Assembly (NCBI GenBank): GCA_934408795.1
Contig: CAKRVQ010000008.1
Span: forward strand, 1 to 14,935
Reading direction: 5' to 3'
DNA: 14,935 nt
DNA from: an uncultured Eubacteriales bacterium
GTDB lineage: Bacteria; Bacillota; Clostridia; Oscillospirales; Acutalibacteraceae
Each line of letters opens with the position of its first letter. Position 1 is the stretch's first letter. Both the position numbers and the translations under genes were made by a program. Shown here piece by piece: positions 7,344 through 14,361 of this stretch. The notes under the pieces are model-generated. The model was given only the letters and a program-made list of their open reading frames with translations, made no database searches and had not been told where the DNA came from.

Positions 7344-9062
7344 TTACATTCCGAAGAGCGAAAGCAGAACTCCCGCAGCAATGGCGGAACCGATAACACC
7401 CGCGACGTTCGGTCCCATTGCGTGCATAAGCAGATAGTTGCCGGGCTTCGCCTTTTGACCCACGACCTGAGAGACTCTTGCCGCCATAGGAACGGCTGAA
7501 ACGCCTGCCGAACCGATGAGCGGATTGATCTTCTCTTTTAAGAAGAGGTTCATAAACTTTGCCAGCAGCACGCCGCCCGCGGTTCCGAGTCCGAACGCAA
7601 AGACACCCATAACGATGATAAGAAGGGTCTTGAGGGTGAGGAAGGTTGATGCGGTCGCGGTCGCACCGACGGTGATCCCGAGGAATATGGTGACGATGTT
7701 CATAAGCTCATTCTGAACCGTCTTTGAAAGTCTCTCGGTCACTCCGCACTCACGCAGAAGGTTGCCGAGCATCAGGCATCCGACAAGCGGTGCTGCGGAA
7801 GGAACGAGCAGTGCAACAAACGCGGTCACAACTATCGGGAATATGATCTTTTCGCGCTTTGATACGGGGCGCAGCTCTTTCATTTCGATCTCGCGCTCTT
7901 TTTTGGTCGTCAGCAGCTTCATTATCGGGGGCTGAATGACCGGAACGAGAGCCATATATGAATAAGCCGCTATTGCTATAGGCCCGAGCAGTTCGGGAGC
8001 AAGTTTACTTGTTACGAATATCGCGGTCGGACCGTCCGCTCCGCCTATTATTCCGATCGAGCTTGCCTGAGCGGGTGTAAATGAGGCAAGGCGGGAAAGT
8101 ATAAAGGTGACAAATATTCCGAGCTGAGCGGCAGCACCCAGAAGAAGGCTCTTCGGGTTGGCGATCAGCGGTCCGAAATCGGTCATGGCGCCCACGCCTA
8201 TAAATATAAGGCAGGGGTATATTCCGAGTTTGACGCCGAGGTAGAGGTAGTCGAGGAGCCCCGCGTTGGCGGAAAAGGCTTCCCAGTTTACATGACCGCC
8301 CGCAAAGAGGAACTCATGGTACATATCCGCGCCCGGAAGGTTTGTAAGCATAACGCCGAAAGCGATCGGGAGCAAAAGCAGCGGCTCAAACTTTTTGACG
8401 ATCGCAAGATACATCAGCACAAATGATATAAGGAGCATTATCAGGTTCGGATAATACTCTTTTATCTTTGCAATAAGACTGTAGAAACCCGTCTGCTTAA
8501 GAAAATTGATGATCGTGCCGCCCTCGGTGACTTTTTCGTTGAGCTTGACGGTGCCGGCAGCGGTCTTGAATTTGGCTTCGCTCTGATCGCCGGCATTGAT
8601 CTTTGTGGAAACACTGTAATATGCAACGGTGTAGCCGAGCTCGGACTCCTCGGTCGGGTCGACTCCGTCTTTAGGTACTATGTCGAATGTTATGCTCTGC
8701 GTGGCGTAAGCATCGATAGGCGTATAAATTCCGGGTTCGACTCTGCCCGCGACTGCGCCGTGCACATCGTTTACATAGGTGAATTTATCGGATTCATCAA
8801 GCGCGATCTGCACATATGTCTTGAGGCCGACGATCTTTCCGTCGACATCTTCGCTGGCGTTGTTTTTGACCTTGACGATCAAATGCCATGTTGTCTGCCC
8901 GTTCTCTTCGGTGGAGGTCACGGTCGCCGATTCCACGGATACGGGAGCTTCCTCCCCGTTTTCATCCCGCGCCGCAGCGAATGCGGTCACGGTAAGTGAC
9001 ATTGCCGTTAACAGACCGATAACGGCAATCAGCAGCGCGCGAAGCGCTTTCTTGTTCTTCAT
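7344..9062 (-). CDS. oadB: Sodium-pumping decarboxylase beta subunit with N-terminal secreted extension
   Basis: This integral membrane subunit decarboxylates carboxybiotin and couples this to Na+ export. At 572 residues it is far longer than the usual 375-430. Residues about 205-572 are classical Oad[33 protein letters not shown] (340-350, containing the conserved Na+-site aspartate), [33 protein letters not shown] (518-532) and [16 protein letters not shown]. Residues 1-31 look like a signal peptide (KNKK, hydrophobic core, AFAA). Residues about 32-185 are polar, Thr/Val/Glu-rich and predicted beta-rich, with no family I recognise. Lysines after the first OadB helix suggest the preceding domain lies outside the cell, agreeing with the signal peptide. 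The frame is continuous, so this is a fusion, not a misread start; GGAGG lies nine bases before ATG. Confidence 0.93.
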   Translation of the reverse strand: MKNKKALRALLIAVIGLLTAMSLTVTAFAAARDENGEEAPVSVESATVTSTEENGQTTWHLIVKVKNNASEDVDGKIVGLKTYVQIALDESDKFTYVNDVHGAVAGRVEPGIYTPIDAYATQSITFDIVPKDGVDPTEESELGYTVAYYSVSTKINAGDQSEAKFKTAAGTVKLNEKVTEGGTIINFLKQTGFYSLIAKIKEYYPNLIMLLISFVLMYLAIVKKFEPLLLLPIAFGVMLTNLPGADMYHEFLFAGGHVNWEAFSANAGLLDYLYLGVKLGIYPCLIFIGVGAMTDFGPLIANPKSLLLGAAAQLGIFVTFILSRLASFTPAQASSIGIIGGADGPTAIFVTSKLAPELLGPIAIAAYSYMALVPVIQPPIMKLLTTKKEREIEMKELRPVSKREKIIFPIVVTAFVALLVPSAAPLVGCLMLGNLLRECGVTERLSKTVQNELMNIVTIFLGITVGATATASTFLTLKTLLIIVMGVFAFGLGTAGGVLLAKFMNLFLKEKINPLIGSAGVSAVPMAARVSQVVGQKAKPGNYLLMHAMGPNVAGVIGSAIAAGVLLSLFGM

Positions 9063-9078
9063 CGGTAATATCCTCCGA

Positions 9079-9447
9079 TCATTCTATAACGCAGAGCACA
9101 CTGCCGGTCTCTACGGTCGAGCCCTTTGAGACCGCAACCGAAACGACCTTGCCGTCTCTCGGTGCCATTATCTCGTTTTCCATTTTCATGGCCTCAAGTA
9201 CCATGAGGACCTCGCCCGCCTTGACGGTGCTGCCTGCCTGAACATTGACCGAAAGAATGTTTCCGGGCATAGGAGACTTAATGGTCTCCGCGCCTGCGGG
9301 TGCGGGAGCTGCGGCAGCTGACGCTGCAGGTACCGCGGGCTTTGCGGCGGGAGCGGTCGGAGCCGCGGCGGGCGCTGCGCCGTCCTCAACAACTTCAAGT
9401 GTTATCTCGTAGAGATTTCCGTTTACATTTACATTGTACTTTTTCAT
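9079..9447 (-). CDS. Biotin carboxyl carrier subunit of the decarboxylase
   Basis: This small acyl-carrier-like protein shuttles carboxybiotin between the alpha carboxyltransferase and the beta membrane subunit. Of 122 residues, 1-22 form a short strand-rich head, 23-53 are an Ala/Pro linker that should act as a flexible tether, and 54-122 form the biotinyl (lipoyl-like) domain. The biotin site is EAMKMENEI with the modified lysine at K88, 34 residues from the C-terminus as is usual for the family. Its presence as a separate gene explains why OadA lacks a biotin domain; this split arrangement is known in sodium-pump decarboxylases of anaerobes. ATG at 9447 is preceded by AGGAG at eight bases. 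It starts 14 bases after oadG and stops 16 bases before oadB. Confidence 0.96.
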   Translation of the reverse strand: MKKYNVNVNGNLYEITLEVVEDGAAPAAAPTAPAAKPAVPAASAAAAPAPAGAETIKSPMPGNILSVNVQAGSTVKAGEVLMVLEAMKMENEIMAPRDGKVVSVAVSKGSTVETGSVLCVIE

Positions 9448-9461
9448 GGTAATCGCTCCTA

Positions 9462-9731
9462 TTACTTTCTTTTAAGAGATAATATTCTGATTCGCGAGAC
9501 ATCTTCGCCGAGTTCCTCGGCAACGGCGGCGGATATCGCAGCCACCAGTTCTTCTCGGTTTTCCGTTACTGTCGCTTTGTCTGCCTCGGCAGGTGCGTTT
9601 CCTTCGGCGACCGGCTTTTTCCTGTCCCTTGCGGCAAAACCGACAAGATAGCAGATAAACACAAGACATATAAGCCCTGCAAAAACCGTTCCCATGCCCA
9701 TGAGACATACAAAAAGGTTAGATAATTCCAT
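9462..9731 (-). CDS. oadG: Oxaloacetate decarboxylase gamma subunit, OadG family
   Basis: This is the small membrane anchor and assembly subunit of the sodium pump, 89 residues. One N-terminal transmembrane helix (about 8-33, Gly/Leu/Val-rich) is followed by a charged linker with RDRKK, an Ala/Glu-rich stretch, and the C-terminal segment ELVAAISAAVAEELG ending IRILSLKRK. This layout is typical of OadG/DUF-like gamma chains. The frame is open eight codons further upstream, but ATG at 9729-9731 is chosen because GGGGAG (9740-9745) sits eight bases before it. It is the first gene of the operon, about 55 bases from the predicted transcription start. The zinc-binding C-terminal motif described in some enterobacterial gamma subunits is not apparent. 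Confidence 0.85.
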   Translation of the reverse strand: MELSNLFVCLMGMGTVFAGLICLVFICYLVGFAARDRKKPVAEGNAPAEADKATVTENREELVAAISAAVAEELGEDVSRIRILSLKRK

Positions 9732-9739
9732 TGTTTCAT

Positions 9740-9745
9740 CTCCCC
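9740..9745 (-). promoter_or_regulatory. Ribosome binding site that fixes the oadG start
   Basis: GGGGAG on the minus strand, eight bases before ATG 9731. It supports the 89-residue product over the 97-residue reading. Confidence 0.7.
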
Positions 9746-9791
9746 TGCGGGACATATATTTCCCAATTTGTCCCCATTATAGTTATTATAT

Positions 9792-9820
9792 ATTTTACAA
9801 CGCTGATAATATTTTGTCAA
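9792..9820 (-). promoter_or_regulatory. Sigma-A promoter of the oad operon
   Basis: On the minus strand TTGACA (9815-9820), a 17-base spacer and TAAAAT (9792-9797). Surroundings are AT-rich, unlike the flanking DNA. Predicted start near 9785, about 55 bases before the oadG ATG. No operator or riboswitch is recognisable in the short leader. Confidence 0.8.
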
Positions 9821-9944
9821 TCGTATTTCCGGATATAATTGTTAAATTTATTGTCCCTTATAATAACAAAAATATGCGCAGGGATGATCCCGACCCGACA
9901 GACTCCGACTGCCGCAGACCGACTGCCGCCGCATCTCGGGACTC

Positions 9945-9985
9945 AAACAAAAAGCACCTGTTCTCCGTTCACGGAAAACAGGTGC
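9945..9985 (-). terminator. Strong intrinsic terminator
   Basis: A 14-bp stem with one internal mismatch (9954-9967 with 9972-9985) and a 4-base loop; on the minus strand it is followed directly by TTTTTGTTTG. It ends leftward transcription coming from the dehydrogenase operon, about 530 bases past that operon's last stop codon, and insulates the oad promoter. Confidence 0.85.
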
Positions 9986-10171
9986 CGAATGTGTTGCGGA
10001 TCCGCAAGGCAGCAGATCATTTTGTCCGAGGAGCTATCTTTTGGTTCGGGTCAAAGAGCAGCCCGCCGAGATTGATTATGATATCCTTGTATCCGCCGCT
10101 TTGGCGTAGGCTCGCCGAGCGTCGCGGTCTCACCTTTTTCATGATTAAGCATTGTCTCTGAACGGTTATCA

Positions 10172-10222
10172 TAGGCGAACGATAATAAATCCGAACCGGC
10201 CTAAACCGGTGTATTTTCGGCG
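10172..10222 (-). repeat. Dispersed repeat family B, copy 2
   Basis: Its reverse complement matches 4749-4798 over about 50 bases with two substitutions and one gap. It lacks the AGTAATACGAA end. It forms an inverted pair with copy 3: its TTCGGATTTATTATCGTTCGCCT lies about 105 bases from the matching word in copy 3. Confidence 0.75.
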
Positions 10223-10300
10223 TATTTTCACTTGTCGTCTTTATAAAGGCGGGAAGCCTTATTGCGTCCTCCGCATAAAAATCCGCAGCGAAAAAAGCGA

Positions 10301-10344
10301 TTCGGATTATTATTGTTCGCCTGAGCTGACGGGAGTAATACGAA
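10301..10344 (+). repeat. Dispersed repeat family B, copy 3
   Basis: Contains TTCGGATTATTATTGTTCG at its left end and AGTAATACGAA at its right end, 11 bases after the CGCCT block. The ends pair over 11 positions with one mismatch. It matches copy 1 at both conserved blocks. Confidence 0.7.
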
Positions 10345-10421
10345 CCCGCTCTGAGGACAAGCCGACCGCCGCGCACATTCTGCGCACGCCGGCAGACGGC
10401 AGGGCTCGACCCCCGTCAGCT
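10324..10421. repeat. Nested inverted repeat
   Basis: Outer arms AGCTGACGGG (10324-10333) and CCCGTCAGCT (10412-10421) match perfectly. Inside, GCCG/CGGC and GCGCA-cattc-TGCGC form further nested stems. It overlaps the right end of family-B copy 3 and lies in the presumed 3' untranslated part of the dehydrogenase transcript. Confidence 0.65.
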
Positions 10422-10516
10422 TAACAGTTGTTTTGTATATCAGAAACGCCTGTGCCCACGGTTATGCCGTCACCGAGAAAATATATTGTCCTACCCTAAG
10501 CTCTGATTAACACCAT

Positions 10517-11536
10517 TCACATAGTTATAATATATTTGCCGGCACCGCGCCGTTTACCGTCCGCCAGAATATCCGGCAGCTCTTCAAGCGGCTCTATTTT
10601 GTAAATCATTGATGATACATCCAACTTCCCGCTTTCAATAAGCTTGATCGCCGCAGGAAATGTATAAGGATTTATGTATGATGATTTTAAGGTTATTTCC
10701 TTTTTGAATATTTCAAACGGCTTTACGCTTATCTCGGCGTTGGGCTTTGTAAGTCCGAACATCATAACCGTTGAATATTTTCCCGCAAGAGCTATTGCCT
10801 GTTCAATAGTTTCGGACCTGCCCACACATTCTATTACGACATCTACCTGCTCTAAGCCCTGCTTTTTAAGAATTTCCGAAATATTATCCGCTTTAGGGTC
10901 AAGCGCCATGTCCGCGCCTGATTTAAGCGCCTGCTCCCTCTTTTCCTTTATAGGTTCAATCGCTATAATATTTGCCGCGCCCGAAAGCCTTGCCAATTGC
11001 AGCATTATAAGCCCGATCATTCCGCAGCCTATAACCGCAACAGTATCTCCGCACTTTATGTTGCAAAGCTCTATCCCGTGCAGGCAACAGGAAACGGGCT
11101 CGGTCATGGCCGCTCGCTCAAAGGAAAGACTGTCCGCCACCTTATAAACCTGCGAAGCCGGTACGGCGCAGTATTCTGCAAAGCCGCCGTCCGCCGTTGT
11201 GCCGATACCTGTTATATCGGTGCAGAAATGCCCTATTCCTCTGCGGCAAAACTCACAGCCGCCGCAAAGCTTGTTGGGGTCTATGCATACCTTGTCTCCC
11301 ACAGTGACCGACTTTACATCTGCGCCGACCTTTACTGCCTCGCCCGCAAACTCGTGACCTAAGACCGTATTTTCGGGCGTGGGTGCCGCGCCCTCGTCGC
11401 CGCAGAATATATGCACATCCGTTCCGCATATTCCGCAGGCATGTACCCGCACCAAAACATCGTTTTTACCGATTTCGGGGATGCTTCTCTCCTCAATTCT
11501 TAAATCGTTTTTTCCGTAAAATACCGCTGCCTTCAT
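10517..11536 (-). CDS. Zinc-dependent MDR alcohol/polyol dehydrogenase (sorbitol or threonine dehydrogenase-like)
   Basis: This is a cytosolic NAD(P)-dependent dehydrogenase of 339 residues in the medium-chain family. Catalytic zinc ligands are visible at C37 (GICGTD), H61 and E62 (GHE), with E146 in TEPVSC. Four structural zinc cysteines occur at C91, C94, C97 and C105 (CGGCEFCRRGIGHFC). The nucleotide-binding glycine loop is GCGMIG at 170-175, followed by an acidic residue (IAIEP) that favours NAD over NADP. Closest families by pattern are sorbitol/L-iditol and L-threonine dehydrogenases; the exact substrate cannot be read. It is last in a three-gene operon, four bases after the sugar kinase, and GGAGAT precedes ATG by about ten bases. 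The pairing with a fructokinase-like enzyme makes a polyol-to-ketose step plausible. Confidence 0.93.
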   Translation of the reverse strand: MKAAVFYGKNDLRIEERSIPEIGKNDVLVRVHACGICGTDVHIFCGDEGAAPTPENTVLGHEFAGEAVKVGADVKSVTVGDKVCIDPNKLCGGCEFCRRGIGHFCTDITGIGTTADGGFAEYCAVPASQVYKVADSLSFERAAMTEPVSCCLHGIELCNIKCGDTVAVIGCGMIGLIMLQLARLSGAANIIAIEPIKEKREQALKSGADMALDPKADNISEILKKQGLEQVDVVIECVGRSETIEQAIALAGKYSTVMMFGLTKPNAEISVKPFEIFKKEITLKSSYINPYTFPAAIKLIESGKLDVSSMIYKIEPLEELPDILADGKRRGAGKYIITM

Positions 11537-11540
11537 TTTG

Positions 11541-12467
11541 TTATATCTCCTTTAACGCGGCTATTGCGCCGTGTTTTTCAGTGCTTTTGCCCGCAATGCA
11601 GATTGCTTTTTTGAGATGTTTCTCAGCCGTTTCGGGCGTGATATTGTAGGCAGTGCTTTTGTTATTTATCCATTCGCTTATAAATGTTCCGAAGAATATA
11701 TCCCCCGCGCCCGTGGTATCTATGGTGTTGACCTTTTCGGCAGGTAAAGCTATATGAGCGTTTTTCATATAAAGCTCTGCGCCGTTTGAGCCATCGGTTA
11801 CAAGTATCATTTTAACACCGTAAGAAAACACCGCCTTTACCGCGCTTTCCTCACTTCCGCCGAACAGCATTAAAAGCTCATCCTTTGCAATTTTCAGAAT
11901 ATCCACCTTATCAAGGTGCAGCTTCATCATCTTTATTGCAGTTGCTTTGTCTGACCACAACGGTTCTCTGTAATTCGGATCGTAGGTTACCGTGCAGCCC
12001 GCCTTTTTTGCAATATCAAGCGCATATTCGGTAGTGCCGCTCGCCGGCTCCGATGTAAGCGAAAGCGATCCGAAATGGAATATCCGCGAATTTTTAATGA
12101 TGTCCGCCTTTATATCCTCTTTTTGGAGAAAAACATCCGCGCCGAAATTGCGGTAAAAGCTGAAATCGCGGTCGCCATCACTGTTAAGCGCCACAAAAGC
12201 AAGAGTGGTGTTGTGAAGCTCGTCGGTTATAAGCCCCTCATCCGAAACGCCTGCGTTTTTAAGCGTTTCGCGCAGAAAGCTGCCGAACATATCGTTCCCG
12301 ACCTTGCCTATAAACGCCGTTTTTCCGCCGAATTTTGAAACTGTCGCCAGCAGATTAACAGGCGCGCCGCCCGCCTTTCTTGCAAAAACAAGGTCGCCCG
12401 CCGCGTCCTTGCCGGACGGCGTAAAATCTATAAGTATTTCGCCTAAAGCCGTAATATCATATTTCAT
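11541..12467 (-). CDS. PfkB/ribokinase-family sugar kinase, fructokinase-like
   Basis: This cytosolic kinase would phosphorylate a sugar with ATP. At 308 residues it has the standard family length. Seen: LGEILIDF at 8-15, the substrate-binding GGAPVN at 33-38 (the fructokinase form), GKVGNDMFG at 54-62, DPNYREPLW at 163-171, and the signature DTTGAGD at 250-256 with catalytic base D256. GGAPVN and DPNYR favour fructokinase over ribokinase or adenosine kinase, but 2-keto-3-deoxygluconate kinase remains possible. Its ATG overlaps the stop of the PHP gene by four bases, with AGGAG eight bases upstream, and it ends four bases before the dehydrogenase gene. A dehydrogenase making a ketose followed by this kinase would feed glycolysis; no transporter is in view. 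Confidence 0.92.
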   Translation of the reverse strand: MKYDITALGEILIDFTPSGKDAAGDLVFARKAGGAPVNLLATVSKFGGKTAFIGKVGNDMFGSFLRETLKNAGVSDEGLITDELHNTTLAFVALNSDGDRDFSFYRNFGADVFLQKEDIKADIIKNSRIFHFGSLSLTSEPASGTTEYALDIAKKAGCTVTYDPNYREPLWSDKATAIKMMKLHLDKVDILKIAKDELLMLFGGSEESAVKAVFSYGVKMILVTDGSNGAELYMKNAHIALPAEKVNTIDTTGAGDIFFGTFISEWINNKSTAYNITPETAEKHLKKAICIAGKSTEKHGAIAALKEI

Positions 12468-13309
12468 GATTTTATCTCCTGCGGTATGGGCTTGCGATTT
12501 TTGTAATAATAAATATTTTTAAATCCGAGCCTTGAAAGCTCGTTTAATGCATGATCAAAGCCGTGTGCTATGCGATCCGCCGTGTGCGCGTCCGATCCCA
12601 AGGTTAAAAGATAACCGCCAAGCTCCTTATACCGCTTCACTATCGGTATATCGGGCATAAGAGCATTGTAATCGGTATCAAGGCAAGATGTGTTAATTTC
12701 CAAAGCAATGCCTCGGTTAATCGTTTCTTTAAGAATTGCATCCGTTTTATCGGCATATTTTTTCAATTCAACCGCTATCCCGTATTTTCCGCTTATGTAT
12801 CTTAACGGGCAGGTAAAGTGCGAAAGCACATCGAAATCCGTCGTTTTTATCATTTCAAGCATATCGTCAAAATAAGCAGAAAGGTACCCTTTTATTTCGT
12901 TTTGCGAAAAGAGAGAAAAATCTATCTGTGAATAAGGCATAGTATAGCTTTTGTATCTCACCGCGTGAACCGAGCCTAAAACAATATCGAAATCGCTGCC
13001 CGCGATCACTTCATCCGCATCTTCTTTATGCCATATCCCCTCGCCTATTTCAACCCCCGCAAGCACGCCGTCTCCCATTTCATGAGCGCAATCGGATGAT
13101 TTCTTTATAGGCGTTTTTACATCCCTGTCGCCGCAAAATTCAATATCGCAGTGGTCGGTGATCGCAAACCCTGCAATTCCCCTTTCCTTTGCCGCCTTTA
13201 AACTATCATACGGATCGCATTCGGAATCGTGAGAAAAATGTGTATGCGTGTGGCAATCAAAAACACTCGAATCGCTTTGACGGTCTTTTCCGTGTTTATT
13301 ACAATTCAC
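12464..13309 (-). CDS. PHP-domain phosphoesterase, histidinol-phosphatase (HisJ/HisK)-like
   Basis: This predicted cytosolic, metal-dependent phosphatase has 281 residues and a PHP TIM-barrel fold. Metal-binding motifs in order: DCHTHTHFSHDS (18-29), ITDHCD (50-55), GVEIGE (85-90), GSVH (112-115), DVLSHF (160-165), EINTS (204-208) and GSDAH (238-242). These match histidinol-phosphatases of the PHP class, and the length fits. No other histidine biosynthesis gene is near; its operon mates are a sugar kinase and a dehydrogenase, so a sugar-phosphate substrate is equally possible. Start is GTG at 13307-13309 with GAGGT seven bases before it; the first nine codons before the conserved core are polar. 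First gene of the operon, about 200 bases from the predicted transcription start. Confidence 0.9.
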   Translation of the reverse strand: MNCNKHGKDRQSDSSVFDCHTHTHFSHDSECDPYDSLKAAKERGIAGFAITDHCDIEFCGDRDVKTPIKKSSDCAHEMGDGVLAGVEIGEGIWHKEDADEVIAGSDFDIVLGSVHAVRYKSYTMPYSQIDFSLFSQNEIKGYLSAYFDDMLEMIKTTDFDVLSHFTCPLRYISGKYGIAVELKKYADKTDAILKETINRGIALEINTSCLDTDYNALMPDIPIVKRYKELGGYLLTLGSDAHTADRIAHGFDHALNELSRLGFKNIYYYKNRKPIPQEIKS

Positions 13310-13326
13310 AACTCAAACCTCTTTTT

Positions 13327-13422
13327 TTATTTCTCAGTTAATTTGTCTTTAAGATCTCCAATACAAAATCGCATTTCCATCAGGATTATTCCTGCAACAC
13401 ATCTGTAGAATTCTTCCCGCAT
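13327..13422 (-). CDS. Possible 31-residue leader or remnant ORF
   Basis: Between the operon promoter and the PHP gene, an open frame reads MREEFYRCVAGIILMEMRF and ends KDKLTEK, stopping 17 bases before the PHP start. The same frame is open about 30 codons further upstream, back to TAA, without another ATG or GTG, and the residues there (VNPRARTGDAYSNTQRVK) look protein-like. That suggests either the surviving C-terminal end of a decayed gene or a short translated leader. The ribosome site is weak (AAAGAG). I recognise no family. Confidence 0.3.
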   Translation of the reverse strand: MREEFYRCVAGIILMEMRFCIGDLKDKLTEK

Positions 13423-13515
13423 TTTAACTCTTTGTGTATTAGAATAAGCATCCCCTGTTCGAGCCCTTGGATTTACACCGCAAAGCGTCGTCCGCCGTTA
13501 TTATTTCCACTGCGA

Positions 13516-13544
13516 ATTATATCATTAAAACTTCTGCCTGTAAA
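13516..13544 (-). promoter_or_regulatory. Sigma-A promoter of the PHP-kinase-dehydrogenase operon
   Basis: On the minus strand TTTACA (13539-13544), a 17-base spacer and TATAAT (13516-13521). The start would be near 13508, giving a leader of about 200 bases that contains the small frame ending at 13327. Confidence 0.75.
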
Positions 13545-13550
13545 GGGACA

Positions 13551-13740
13551 GTGATATGCCGAGCTATGACTATGCTCGGCGCGATATTTTTGCCCACGCA
13601 AAAATAACATTGCGCCTGCGGCACAGTGATATTATATTCGCCGATATTATATTCGCCCGGACACTCGCGGAGTGATTATTATCCGACAAGGTCGGATATA
13701 GCTGCATGGCAATATCACTCGCCGCAAGGCGGATAAGCAT
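13551..13740. repeat. Array of short hairpins separated by GATATT-like words
   Basis: Successive small palindromes: GCCGAG/CTCGGC (13558-13579), TATTTTTGC/GCAAAAATA (13585-13606), a GC-rich imperfect one at 13611-13623, CACTC-gcg-GAGTG (13662-13674), TATCCGAC/GTCGGATA (13680-13698) and CGCC-gcaa-GGCG near 13719-13731. Between them recur GTGATAT, GCGATATT, GTGATATTAT, GATATTATATTCGCC (twice in tandem) and CAATATCAC. No ORF of substance. It lies just upstream of the operon promoter. Confidence 0.7.
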
Positions 13741-14060
13741 AAAAATCTCTTCCAAAAGCAAACACTTCTTATGCACCGGGTGACAAAACAACATCGTCAG
13801 AATAGTTTAGTAATTAAAAATCGGCGAGCATCTACGATACTCGCCGTTTTCTTTCGACTGCGCGACAGAACAGAACAATGCACACAGTGCTGAAAGATAA
13901 ATTTTAATATAAGGAATAAATCTGTTGATAATCTGTATTTGTACCGAATTTTATTGATCCGTCGGCAAAGCCGACTCCGAACTTTTTCACTTTTCACTAT
14001 TACTTATTACTTCCAAAGCCACAAAGGCGTTCTTTAGTGAAGGGTGAATAGTGAAGAGGT
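13741..14060. other. Non-coding spacer downstream of the rRNA operon
   Basis: No credible gene. It holds a hairpin with T-runs (13811-13850) and, at 13984-14065, a low-complexity stretch of TTTCACTATTACT on one side and GTGAATAGTGAAG on the other that forms a loose inverted repeat. Nothing else is recognisable. Confidence 0.6.
13811..13850 (-). terminator. Second hairpin terminator, possibly bidirectional
   Basis: CGGCGAG (13822-13828) pairs with CTCGCCG (13840-13846) around an 11-base loop. On the minus strand it is followed by ATTTTTAATTA, on the plus strand by TTTTCTTT. It would catch transcripts that pass the first terminator of the rRNA operon. Confidence 0.65.
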
Positions 14061-14099
14061 AAAAGTTAAAGTCCCAAAGACTTACGCCTTTGGGACTTT
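14061..14099 (-). terminator. Primary terminator of the rRNA-tRNA operon
   Basis: A perfect 12-bp inverted repeat, AAAGTCCCAAAG (14068-14079) and CTTTGGGACTTT (14088-14099), with an 8-base loop, followed on the minus strand by TTTAACTTTT. The stem begins at the last base of the encoded CCA of tRNA-Asn. Confidence 0.8.
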
Positions 14100-14174
14100 G
14101 GCGCCTCAAGTAGGACTCGAACCTACGACACCGCGGTTAACAGCCGCGTGCTCTACCGACTGAGCTATTAAGGC
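14099..14174 (-). tRNA. tRNA-Asn (anticodon GTT)
   Basis: 76 bases including an encoded CCA. The acceptor stem GCCTTAA pairs with TTGAGGC (one T-G pair), the D-arm is AGCTCAGTCGGTAGAGC, the anticodon loop is CTGTTAA in a GCGGC/ GCCGC-type stem, and the T-loop is GGTTCGAGTCC. It is the last gene of the rRNA operon, 38 bases after 5S. A hairpin at 14180-14205 lies between 5S and this tRNA. Confidence 0.96.
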
Positions 14175-14179
14175 ATACA

Positions 14180-14205
14180 AACCGACCACCGTGCGATGAT
14201 CGGTT
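14180..14205 (-). other. Hairpin between 5S rRNA and tRNA-Asn
   Basis: AACCGATCA pairs with TGGTCGGTT (one G-U pair) on the minus strand around an 8-base loop, with only a short TTTG after it. More likely a processing or spacing stem than a terminator, since tRNA-Asn lies directly downstream. Confidence 0.55.
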
Positions 14206-14212
14206 TTTTGTG

Positions 14213-14327
<115 letters not shown>

Positions 14328-14361
14328 TATTTATATAAAACGCTTACGCGCTCTATATCAA

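Larger units (their letters stand above)
9821..10516. other. Spacer between the dehydrogenase and oad operons
   Basis: No supportable gene. From the left it holds an AT-rich upstream promoter region, a strong leftward terminator (9945-9985), an open frame of doubtful reality, family-B copies 2 and 3 in inverted orientation (10172-10344), a nested inverted repeat (10324-10421), and about 95 bases next to the dehydrogenase stop in which I see nothing clear. Confidence 0.7.

Noticed and set aside
4848..7499. 883-codon open frame on the plus strand
   Set aside because: It runs antisense through oadA and across the palindromic repeats, has no ribosome site, and its translation is Arg/Pro/Ala-rich low complexity. 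oadA on the other strand has all its catalytic motifs.
5922..9731. Methylmalonyl-CoA or glutaconyl-CoA decarboxylase
   Set aside because: Those pumps use an acyl-CoA carboxyltransferase alpha subunit; here the alpha subunit is the HMG-lyase/pyruvate-carboxylase type with HLHTHN and CIKDMA motifs.
10017..10376. 119-codon minus-strand frame, or a 41-codon version from 10142
   Set aside because: The upper part translates the family-B repeat, there is no ribosome site before either start, and no family is recognisable. The short C-terminal part ends 31 bases before the terminator and was kept in mind, but support is too thin.
13551..13740. CRISPR array
   Set aside because: Repeats are irregular in length and differ in stem sequence; no constant 25-37 base repeat with unique spacers.
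13797..13997. 66-codon minus-strand frame
   Set aside because: It overlaps the second terminator, has no ribosome site and looks like random translation.
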